Of a DNA stretch of 64,000 bases, positions 10,384 through 19,500 are shown in pieces. The notes beneath the pieces were generated by a model, which was not told where the DNA came from, searched no databases, and worked only from the letters and a program-made list of their open reading frames with translations. Numbering within the stretch: position 1 is the first letter of the stretch; the number at the start of each line of letters is the position of its first letter. The stretch is from contig JAKQEI010000195.1 of NCBI GenBank assembly GCA_029573495.1, positions 1-64,000 on the forward strand, given 5' to 3'. Source of the stretch: Bacteroidota bacterium (GTDB lineage: Bacteria; Bacteroidota; Bacteroidia; Flavobacteriales_F; PHOS-HE28). The position numbers and the translations under genes are program-made.

Positions 10384-12875
10384 TGGCCGCGCTCCGCTCC
10401 CTCGCCGCCCTGATCGCCTTCGTGCTGGCGCCCTTGGCCTGGTCGCAGACGACCAAGGTGAGCGGCCTGGTGACCGATGCGAAGACCGGTGAGCCGATAC
10501 CCTTCGCGAGCATCGCCTTCGTGGACAGCCGCATCGGCGCGAGCACCGACCTGGACGGGCGCTACGCGATCGAGACCTATTACGCCACGGACAGCATCCG
10601 GGTATCCACGGTGGGTTACGTGGCACGCTCCTTCGCCGTGAAGAAGGACAAGGTGCAGGTGATCGACATCGCCCTGCAGCCCAACAGCTTCGAACTGGCC
10701 GAGGTGGTGATCAAGCCCACGGAGGAGAATCCAGCCTTCGGCATCCTGCGTCGGGTGATCAAGAACAAGCCGGTGAACAACCGCGAGAAGCTCTCAGCCT
10801 ATCAGTATCATGCCTACAACAAGATCGAGTTCGACCTGAACAACATCACAGAGGACTTCACCCAGAAGAAGATCTTCAAGCCCTTCGCCTTCATCTTCGA
10901 CAACATCGACAGCACGGACGCCAAGCCCTACCTGCCGATCTTCATGACGGAGACGCTGAGCGACGTCTACTACCGGCAGCAGCCGAAGAAGCAACGCGAG
11001 TTCATCCGGGGAACCAAGGTGAGCGGTGTGGAGAACGAGAGCATCGCCCGTTTCATGGGCGACATGTACCAGAACGTGAACATCTACGAGAACTTCCTGG
11101 TGATCTTCGGAAAGAACTTCATCAGCCCCATCGCGGACGGTGGCCGGGGGTACTATGACTACTACCTGACCGATAGCGCCTTCGTCGGTAAGAACTGGTG
11201 CTACAAGCTCACGTTCACCCCGAAACGCGTTCAGGAGCTCGCCTTCACCGGGGAGATGTGGATCAGCGACACCACCTATGCCGTGCACCGGATCGAGGCG
11301 GGGATCGCCAGCGGGGCCAACCTCAACTTCGTGCAGGGCTTCTGGGTGAAGCAACAATACGACCAGGTGCAGAACGAGGTATGGATGCTCACGCGCGATG
11401 AGCTGGTGGTGGACCTGAACGTGATCCGCGATACCGGCGAGAAGAACAAGAACGCGGTACAGGGGTTCTACGGGCGGCGCACGGCCACCTACCGCGACTT
11501 CGTCATCAACGAACCGCGTGAGGACGCGTTCTACGACGGCGTGGACGACGTGGTGGTGGAACTCGACCCCTTGAGCCTGGGCGCGGACTATTGGGACCAG
11601 CACCGTCACGTGCCCTTGACGGCCAAGGAGAACGCGATCTACCACATGGTGGACACCATGAAGACGATCCCGCGCTTCCGGACCTATGTGGACATCATCA
11701 GCACCCTCGCCACGGGTTACTACGAGAAGGGGAAGGTCGAGATCGGACCCTACTTCACCACGATGAGCTACAACCCGGTGGAAGGCCTGCGCTTCCGGTT
11801 GGGGGGACGCACGAGCAACAGCTTCAGCAACTGGGTGGAGTTCGAGGGTTACTCGGCCTATGGCCTGCTCGATGAGCGGTTCAAGTTCGGCCTGGCCACG
11901 CGGGGCTTCATCAGCAAGGAACCACGCATGCTCTACCGCGCTTCGTACAAGCACGACGTGGAGCAGCTGGGGCAAAGCACCAACGCGTTCCGCAACGACA
12001 ATATCCTTGGGAGCTTCTTCCGCCGCAACCCCAACACCAAGCTCACCGATGTGGAGCAATGGAAGGCGAGCCTGGAGCGCGAGTGGTTCAGCGGCTTCAC
12101 CAGCGAGGTGATGGTGCGCTACCGGACCCTGCAGGCGCTCGGCGACCTCCGGTATACGCGACTCTCGTTCGAACCCCTGCCACGACTGGACAACATAGGC
12201 AGCATCCGCACCGCTGAGGTGAGCCTGAACACGCGCTTCGCCTATGGGGAGAAGTACGTGAGCGGTGAGTTCGATCGCATCGCGGTGGGCATCCTCAAGT
12301 ACCCGACCATCGAACTGCACCTCGCCTACGGTGTTCCCGGTCTGCTCAACAGCGACTACGAATACACGAAGGTGGTGGCACGCAGCTACAAGCGTTGGCA
12401 GCTGGGTACCGCGGGCTGGACACGCACCACCATCGAAGGCGGTCGCATCTTCGGCACCCTGCCTTATCCATTGCTCGTGATCCATAGCGGCAACGAGACC
12501 TTCTACCTGGACGATGCCTCCTTCAACACGATGAACTTCTTCGAATTCATCAGCGACCGCTACGTGCAGCTCTTCGCCGAGCATCATTTCGAAGGCCTCT
12601 TCTTCAACCGCATCCCCTTGCTGCGTCGGCTCAAGTGGCGCGAAGTGGCGACCTTCAAGGCCGTGGCCGGTTCGCTCGACATGAAGCACAGTGATGCGTT
12701 GCTCTTCCTGCCAGGCATGTACTCGCTCTACAACGGCCCCTTCATGGAAGCCAGCGCCGGCATCGAGAACGTGCTGAAGGTGCTCCGCTTCGACATCATC
12801 TGGCGCCTGCGTTACAACGATCATCCACGCACCGCGCCATGGGCCCTGCGCGCCAAGCTCTACATCAACTTCTGA
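10380..12875 (+). CDS. DUF5686/carboxypeptidase-like regulatory domain outer-membrane protein
   Basis: Signal peptide; [20 protein letters not shown]...TDLDGRYAI...STVGY (CarboxypepD_reg-like); long barrel-like C-terminus. ATG overlaps the tatC stop. Confidence 0.8.
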   Translation: MMAALRSLAALIAFVLAPLAWSQTTKVSGLVTDAKTGEPIPFASIAFVDSRIGASTDLDGRYAIETYYATDSIRVSTVGYVARSFAVKKDKVQVIDIALQPNSFELAEVVIKPTEENPAFGILRRVIKNKPVNNREKLSAYQYHAYNKIEFDLNNITEDFTQKKIFKPFAFIFDNIDSTDAKPYLPIFMTETLSDVYYRQQPKKQREFIRGTKVSGVENESIARFMGDMYQNVNIYENFLVIFGKNFISPIADGGRGYYDYYLTDSAFVGKNWCYKLTFTPKRVQELAFTGEMWISDTTYAVHRIEAGIASGANLNFVQGFWVKQQYDQVQNEVWMLTRDELVVDLNVIRDTGEKNKNAVQGFYGRRTATYRDFVINEPREDAFYDGVDDVVVELDPLSLGADYWDQHRHVPLTAKENAIYHMVDTMKTIPRFRTYVDIISTLATGYYEKGKVEIGPYFTTMSYNPVEGLRFRLGGRTSNSFSNWVEFEGYSAYGLLDERFKFGLATRGFISKEPRMLYRASYKHDVEQLGQSTNAFRNDNILGSFFRRNPNTKLTDVEQWKASLEREWFSGFTSEVMVRYRTLQALGDLRYTRLSFEPLPRLDNIGSIRTAEVSLNTRFAYGEKYVSGEFDRIAVGILKYPTIELHLAYGVPGLLNSDYEYTKVVARSYKRWQLGTAGWTRTTIEGGRIFGTLPYPLLVIHSGNETFYLDDASFNTMNFFEFISDRYVQLFAEHHFEGLFFNRIPLLRRLKWREVATFKAVAGSLDMKHSDALLFLPGMYSLYNGPFMEASAGIENVLKVLRFDIIWRLRYNDHPRTAPWALRAKLYINF

Positions 12876-13960
12876 TGCTCCGCGCCGAGAACATCTTCAA
12901 ACGATACAAGCGCCGCACCGTGGTGAACGGCGTTAGCGTGGAGGTGAACCAGGGCGAGATCGTCGGGCTGCTCGGCCCCAACGGTGCGGGCAAGACCACG
13001 AGCTTCTACATGATCGTCGGATTGATCAAACCGAACGAGGGCCGGATCTTCCTGGATACCGAGGACATCACCGACCTGGCCATGTACAAGCGGGCCAAGA
13101 AGGGGATCGGTTACCTGCCGCAGGAGGCGAGCGTCTTCCGCAAGCTCAGCGTGGAGGACAATATCAAAGCGATCCTGGAAGTGAGCGGCAAGAGCAAGGC
13201 CGAACAAGCGGCGAAGCTGGAGGAACTGCTCAACGAGTTCAGCCTGCAGCACGTGCGGAAGAACATGGGTGATGTGCTCAGCGGCGGCGAACGTCGTCGT
13301 ACCGAGATCGCGCGCGCCTTGGCCACCGAGCCGCGTTTCATCCTCCTGGACGAACCTTTCGCCGGGGTGGATCCCATCGCCGTGGAGGACATCCAAGGCA
13401 TCGTGGCCAAGTTGAAGGAAAAGAACATCGGCATCCTCATCACGGACCACAACGTGCAGGAAACGCTGAGCATAACGGACCGGGCCTACCTCCTCTTCGA
13501 AGGCAAGATCCTGAAGCAGGGGACCGCAGAAGAGCTCGCAGCCGATGAGACCGTGCGGCGGGTGTACCTCGGGAAGAACTTCGAGTTGCGTCGTGCAGGC
13601 CGCGGCGATGATACCCGTGAATTCCTCGGTTCCCTGAGTCAGGAGGAACTCGCGTTCATGATGAAATTCAAGTATCCGGGACTTGGCACAGCCTCCAAAC
13701 AGCTGGTCGATGAATACCTCGCCTCATTGGAGTTGTCGCCGGCTTCTTTGATCACTGTCGCGCTAAGAGTGGCCGGCCCTCCGGTCGAAGGACGCTGTCC
13801 ACGATGTGGGTCGAGCAAGTTGTTGAAGACAATGGAGGCCAAGGTCGATACCCGCCGTAATGAGGCACTCTCGGCGGCCACTGGTGGCCAGGTGCCGATG
13901 GTCGAGAAGATCGTTTGCCGGGTGTGTGACTTTGTGATCTCGGACCCGAACAAAGGGTGA
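12875..13960 (+). CDS. lptB: LPS export ABC transporter ATP-binding protein LptB with unusual C-terminal zinc-ribbon-like extension
   Basis: Walker [10 protein letters not shown], signature LSGGERRR, Walker [14 protein letters not shown], LptB-like end YLGKNFEL; then ~110 extra residues with CPRC...CRVC. Confidence 0.9.
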   Translation: MLRAENIFKRYKRRTVVNGVSVEVNQGEIVGLLGPNGAGKTTSFYMIVGLIKPNEGRIFLDTEDITDLAMYKRAKKGIGYLPQEASVFRKLSVEDNIKAILEVSGKSKAEQAAKLEELLNEFSLQHVRKNMGDVLSGGERRRTEIARALATEPRFILLDEPFAGVDPIAVEDIQGIVAKLKEKNIGILITDHNVQETLSITDRAYLLFEGKILKQGTAEELAADETVRRVYLGKNFELRRAGRGDDTREFLGSLSQEELAFMMKFKYPGLGTASKQLVDEYLASLELSPASLITVALRVAGPPVEGRCPRCGSSKLLKTMEAKVDTRRNEALSAATGGQVPMVEKIVCRVCDFVISDPNKG

Positions 13961-14015
13961 TGTCATACCGGCGTTGCGCCTGTATCGCGCGAAAGGCTTA
14001 GAGGCCTAGTGAGAC

Positions 14016-14027
14016 CTGGTATACCAG
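14016..14027. repeat. Perfect 12-bp palindrome CTGGTATACCAG in a convergent intergenic gap
   Basis: Read directly between lptB (+) and purS (-). Confidence 0.7.
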
Positions 14028-14031
14028 ACTG

Positions 14032-14289
14032 CTATGCCGTCTCTTCCAACGAGAAGCTGTACTTCTCCATGATCTGGTTGGCCAGCAACTTCTTGCAGGC
14101 CTCGTCCACCTTCGCTTCGGCGGTCTTCCTGTCCTTGGCCTCCACGTGCAGGGTGATGTGCTTGCCGATGCGTACACCGGTGATCTCGGGCAGGCCCAGG
14201 TTCTGCATGCTGCCGCTCACCGCCTTGCCTTGCGGGTCCAGCAGGTTGTCGTGAGGCATCACATCGATGGAGGCGCGGAAGGTCTTCAT
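14032..14289 (-). CDS. purS: Phosphoribosylformylglycinamidine synthase subunit PurS
   Basis: 85-aa MKTFRASIDVMPHDNLLDPQGKAVSGSMQNLGLPEITGVRIGKHITLHVEA...; typical PurS pattern. Confidence 0.9.
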   Translation of the reverse strand: MKTFRASIDVMPHDNLLDPQGKAVSGSMQNLGLPEITGVRIGKHITLHVEAKDRKTAEAKVDEACKKLLANQIMEKYSFSLEETA

Positions 14290-14402
14290 GGGTTCCTGAT
14301 CCAACGCAGAGGCGCGGAGGGTGCAAAGGTCGCAGGGAATTGTGAATGCGCAATGGAATGCACCGTGTTCGGCATCGTGGTGCGGTGGTTCGATCGCACC
14401 CG

Positions 14403-14431
14403 TAGCGTCGACCCAACGGGTCGACACGCTA
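14403..14431. repeat. Intergenic palindrome GTCGACCC-AAC-GGGTCGAC with outer TAGC/GCTA arms (REP-like)
   Basis: Perfect 8-bp stem 14407-14414/14418-14425, outer stem interrupted by an AC bulge; no T-tract. Confidence 0.65.
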
Positions 14432-14463
14432 GATGGTGCGGTACGAACGCGGACGGCTGCGGA

Positions 14464-15291
14464 TCACGCTGCCTTCGGGAACAGCCGCCCCCATAACGGC
14501 GACAATAGGTAGACCACCAGGATCAACGGAAAGGCCAGCACCCCGTACAGCACCACCAGCACCGCCCCGATCCCCAACAGCAGGTAGATGACCTCGTTGC
14601 CCTTCCACTTGAAATGCTTGAACTTGAGGGAGGGGAGGGGGAGCTCGGAGAGCATGAGGATGCCGAGGAGGAGCGCGCTAACGAGGATCACGGACGGGTC
14701 ATTCATTCCGGCTAGAAATAGAATTACGGTCGAACCAGTCCCTGCAGTGGCATCGGGAAGTACGGAGGCTGAAGCTGCAAGTGAATAACTTGCCCAGAAG
14801 AGTGCATTGGCCGGTGTAGGAAGGCCGAGGAATCCGCTCGTCTGTCTCGTATCAAGATTGAATTTCGCAAGACGCCAGGCTGAGCAGATGGGAATGAGAA
14901 CGGCGGCAGCCCAGATGAACGGGTGGTGCGGTGGATGAGGGGAAAGTCCGGCTTCAATCAATTCACCGGTGAGGTATACGTCCGACATGTAGAAAGAACC
15001 ACCTTCGAGGAGCGCAGCGGTTCCGTTCATGAACGGAAGAGAGAACAACAACATCCCCGGCGCCACCCCGAACGTCACCATATCCGCCAAACTGTCCAAC
15101 TGCGCCCCCAGCGGCGTGCCCCCGCCCAAAGCCCGGGCGGCCAGCCCATCAAACACATCGAACAGCGCCCCGGCGAACACCAGCCAACACGCCCATGTTA
15201 GCTGTCCTTGCGAGGCCAGCAGGATGGATGCGACCCCGCAGGCTAGGTTCGCGGTGGTGAGCAGGTCGGGGATCCTTGGAAGGCGGGCCAT
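14464..15291 (-). CDS. pssA: CDP-diacylglycerol--serine O-phosphatidyltransferase
   Basis: DGLAARALGGGTPLGAQLDSLADMVTFGVAP matches the CDP-alcohol phosphotransferase motif. Confidence 0.9.
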   Translation of the reverse strand: MARLPRIPDLLTTANLACGVASILLASQGQLTWACWLVFAGALFDVFDGLAARALGGGTPLGAQLDSLADMVTFGVAPGMLLFSLPFMNGTAALLEGGSFYMSDVYLTGELIEAGLSPHPPHHPFIWAAAVLIPICSAWRLAKFNLDTRQTSGFLGLPTPANALFWASYSLAASASVLPDATAGTGSTVILFLAGMNDPSVILVSALLLGILMLSELPLPSLKFKHFKWKGNEVIYLLLGIGAVLVVLYGVLAFPLILVVYLLSPLWGRLFPKAA

Positions 15292-15403
15292 CAGGCGTTA
15301 CCCGGCCGTGAACGTTCACGGCGCGGAACGGGCCGAAGTTGGGATAATTTCGGGCAATGATCAAGGCCACCCGCCGTTGGAAGCTGCGTCAACCATTTAG
15401 CGA

Positions 15404-16510
15404 ATGAAGAGCGTGAAGATCAAGGGGATGCGCGTCGGCTTCCTGGCATTGCTGAGCACCATGAGCGTCGGCGCCGTCCTCGGCCAGACCGACGCGCCGA
15501 AGTACAGCAACGAATTCCTGGCCGTTGGGGTGGGTGCCCGGGCCCTCGGCATGGGGAGCGCCTACACGGCTGCGGTGAACGACGTGACCAGCGGTTACTG
15601 GAACCCCGCCGGCTTGCTTGGTGTGCGCGGCGATCTGCAGATCGGGGCCATGCACAGCGAGTATTTCGCGGGCATCGCCAAGTACGACTACATCGGCCTG
15701 GCCAAGCCCATCGATTCCGCCAGCACCATCGGCTTCACCTTCATCCGCTTCGGCATCGACAACATCCCGAACACCATCGACCTGATCGATCCCAGCGGCA
15801 ACATCGACTACGACCGCATCACCTCCTTCAGCTCCGCCGACCACGCCTTCCTCATCTCCTACGCCCGCAAGTTGAAGGTGCCCGGCCTGCAGGTCGGGGG
15901 CAATGTGAAGGTGATCTACCGCCGCGTTGGAAGCTTCGGCAAGGCCTGGGGCTTCGGACTCGATGCCGGTGCCCAATACCAGAAGGACCGCTGGCGCTTC
16001 AGTGCCGTGGCGCGTGATGTCACCAGCACTTTCAACGCCTGGAGCTATTCGCTGGACCAACGCACCATCGACGTGTTCACCCAGACCGGCAACGAGATCC
16101 CCGCCAACAGCATCGAGGTCACCCTGCCGCGCCTCCACCTCGGTGTGGTGCGCGAGTTCAAGTTCGGCAGCAAGTTCGACCTGCTCGCCGCCGTGGACCT
16201 GGAGAACACCTTCGACGGCAAGCGGAACACCCTGATCAAGTCGGATGCCATCAGCACCGACCCGCGCGTGGGCATCGAACTGGGTTATGCCGGTGTGGTC
16301 TACGTGCGTGCGGGCATCAGCAACATCCAGTACGTCACCGACATCAGCGACAAGGAGCAGCTCTCCATGCAGCCGAACATCGGCCTCGGCCTCAAGATCA
16401 AGAGCGTTTCGCTCGATTATGCGCTGACCGATGTGGGTGACAACAGTGTGGCGCTCTACTCCAACATATTCTCGCTCAAGTTCGATCTGTTCAAGAAGTC
16501 CGGTTCATGA
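15404..16510 (+). CDS. PorV/PorQ family T9SS-associated outer-membrane protein
   Basis: Signal peptide; KYSNEFLAVGVGARALGMGSAYTAAVNDVTSGYWNPAGL motif. Confidence 0.85.
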   Translation: MKSVKIKGMRVGFLALLSTMSVGAVLGQTDAPKYSNEFLAVGVGARALGMGSAYTAAVNDVTSGYWNPAGLLGVRGDLQIGAMHSEYFAGIAKYDYIGLAKPIDSASTIGFTFIRFGIDNIPNTIDLIDPSGNIDYDRITSFSSADHAFLISYARKLKVPGLQVGGNVKVIYRRVGSFGKAWGFGLDAGAQYQKDRWRFSAVARDVTSTFNAWSYSLDQRTIDVFTQTGNEIPANSIEVTLPRLHLGVVREFKFGSKFDLLAAVDLENTFDGKRNTLIKSDAISTDPRVGIELGYAGVVYVRAGISNIQYVTDISDKEQLSMQPNIGLGLKIKSVSLDYALTDVGDNSVALYSNIFSLKFDLFKKSGS

Positions 16511-19500
16511 TGAGACGTCTAACGCTGGTACTGGTCCTGTTGCAGGCGGTCGCAGCCGCTGCCCAGATCGTGGGCAACGAGTGGATCGACCACGACCGGC
16601 AGTATTGGCGTTTCGACGTGTACCGCACCGGGCTCCATCGCCTGGACTCCGCGACCCTTGCGGCCTCCGGCTTTCCCGTCGCTTCGGTGGATCCATCGTA
16701 CATCATGCTCTTCGGGCGTGAACAACAGGTGCCCATCTACATCGAGGGCGGCGAGGATGGCGTGCTGAACGCGGGCGACTTCATCGAGTTCATCGGGCGG
16801 AAGAACGACGGTTGGATCGATGAACGGATGTACGATTCGCCCTATTACCACTCCAATCCGCACTACAGCCTCATCAACGACACCATCCACTACTTCCTCA
16901 CCTGGGACCCGGACCCCGGTGTGCAGAAGGAACGCGTGGTGTCCTATGCCGATCCCGACCTCACCTCGCACACCGTTCGTCCATGGGTCTGGGGCCGCGG
17001 CCTCAATGGTTACGGCGATGCCTATTGGTATGGGGTGGTGATGGAACCCTACAACTTCACCAGTGGAGCCATGCTCGCCAGCGAGGGATTCGGGGGACCC
17101 GGGTTGATCGTGACGGACGGCGTTCAGTCCGCCGACCTGTACGCACCGACCCCGCGCGCGTATGCCGGACCAGATGCACCCAACGTGAACGTGCGGGTGA
17201 CCACCGGCGGGCAGCAACGATGGCCGACCGCACTGCCCGATCACCATCTCCAGTTGGTCTCCGGTCCTGCGCAGACGGTCCGTAAGGACACCATCTTCCT
17301 CGGGAACCGTGTGATCCGAAGCGACTTCCAGGTTCCGGCCTCCGAGATCGCCTCTTTCTTCTCTGTGACGATGCGTGTGCTCCACGACCTGCCGATCGGC
17401 CAGAGCAACCCGAGCTACGAGGATTTCCAGGTGGCCTTCGCCGTGGACGTCACCTACCCGCGTGATCTGCAAGGCCTCGGCGACGGACCCTTCGACCTGT
17501 GGATCCCACATGATCCTGCAGATGCTTCCGCGCGGTTGCAGCTCGGAGGCGCGGGAAGTACGCCGATCCTCTATTGCTTCGGTGATGTGCCACGCCGGGT
17601 GGTGCCCGAGTTGGTCGGTGCGAACTACGAACTGGCCGTTCCCACGCACCCGGACAGCACCCGCACGCCGGCGTACCTGCACACGGAGTCCGCGGTATTC
17701 CAGGTGGCCTCGCTCACGCCGGTGAACGGCAGTGGCTACTTCACCGATCTAGTCGCGCTCGATCTGGATTCGGCCATGGTGATCGTCAGCCATCGATCGC
17801 TCTGGAACGGTGCGATGGCCTATGCGTCCTATCGCTCCACACAAGCCCCGCGACCGGTGCCCGTGGTGTTGGTCGACGTGGATGAACTATACGATCAGTA
17901 CGGCGGTGGTGTGCCGAAGCATCCGCTGGCGATACGGTCGTTTCTCCGCGATCTGGTGGTCTCCTGGGATCAGGTGCCGCAAGGGCTCTTCCTCATCGGG
18001 AAGTCGACATCCTCCTTCAGCACCTTCTTCGAACCACAAGGCGCGCGCCCCAACGTCAACGGCGCATACGAACGCATGCTCGTGCCGAGCTACGGTGCCC
18101 CGGCATGCGATCAGTGCTTCACCATCGGGATCGGCCCCACAGCCGATCCGCGGAAGGTGGAGGTTCCCGTGGGACGCCTGAGTGCTGTCAACGAGCAGCA
18201 GGTCTTCGACTACCTCGACAAGGTGAGCACATTGGAGAGCCAGGATCCGGCGGCGTGGATGAAGAACGTGGTGCATCTGAGCGGTGGGTTCGATGCGGCA
18301 GAGCAGGAGAGCCTGGCCAACCGTCTCCGCTTCATGGAACCCATGATCAGTGATACCACTCAGTTCGGTGCACAGTTCTGGCGATTCAGGAAGAGCAGTT
18401 CCTCCATCTTCAGCACGGCCGCGGCCGATTCAGTGCGGAACCTGATCGAGAACGGGGTGACGCTCATGAATTTCTTCGCGCACGCCTATTCGGAGAGCTT
18501 CGACATCACGATAGACGACCCCTCGAACTATGAATGGAACGGGCGTTATCCCTTTGTGATCGGGAACTCCTGCTATATCGGCAATGTCCACCTCAACGAT
18601 GACGGGGCCAGCACGAGCGAGGATTGGGTGATGCGTCCTGCTGCGGGACCGGTGACCTTCATGGCCACCACCAAGGTGGGCGTTGACTTCGACCTGGCGC
18701 TGTACGGCCGGTGGTTGTACAACAGCATCGGCAGTGTGAACTACGGCAAGCCCTACGGCAAGCACATGCAGCACGCGGCCTACAACCTGCTGGCCAATAC
18801 GAACAACTGGGGCACGATCCATACGGTGCACACCTTCACGCTGCAGGGCGACCCCATGCTGGTGATGAACTCCCCGCTTGAACCCGACTTCGATGTGCGG
18901 GCCGAGGACATCCTCTTCGAACCGGAGACCGTCACCGCCGATGTGGACACGTTCACGGTGAAGGTGGTGGTGCGCAACATCGGGCGCATGTACCAGGGCC
19001 AGATCGGCGTGCAACTGCAGCGCTCGAACCAGGGCCTGGCGGAGGTCGGTATCTACAACACCCAGATCACCGGGATGGGCTTCCAGGATACCGTTGCCTT
19101 CCGGATACCCACGCTGGCCTTCACCGGTGGACAGGGCGTGAACCAGATCACCGCGCGGGTCGATCTGGACCCGGACCTGATCACGGAGCTATCTCCGGAA
19201 TACGGGTCGAACCAGGCTTCCACCACGCTCTTCATCACCTCCGGTGATCTTGTGCCGATCTACCCCTATGACTTCGCGATCATCCCGGATCCGCAACCCT
19301 TCCTCCGCGCCAGTACCGGTGATCCCCTCGCGGCCGAGCGGACCTATGTCTTCCAGATCGACACCACGGACCTCTTCAACAGTCCGATGCTGGAGATGGC
19401 GAGTGTCACCGCACCCGGTGGTGTCGTGAGCTGGCAGCCACAGAGCATCTATTCGCTGAACACCCAGGACAGCACGGTATTCTTCTGGCGATGCAGCATC

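Noticed and set aside
10794-12824. 676-aa minus-strand ORF
   Set aside because: Antisense to the DUF5686-like CDS; no motifs.
14032-14427. 131-aa version of purS starting MSTRWVDATG
   Set aside because: The extra N-terminus is translation of the intergenic palindrome; PurS begins at MKTFRAS (14289).
14032-14431. Palindromes here as intrinsic terminators
   Set aside because: No T-tract on either strand after the stems.
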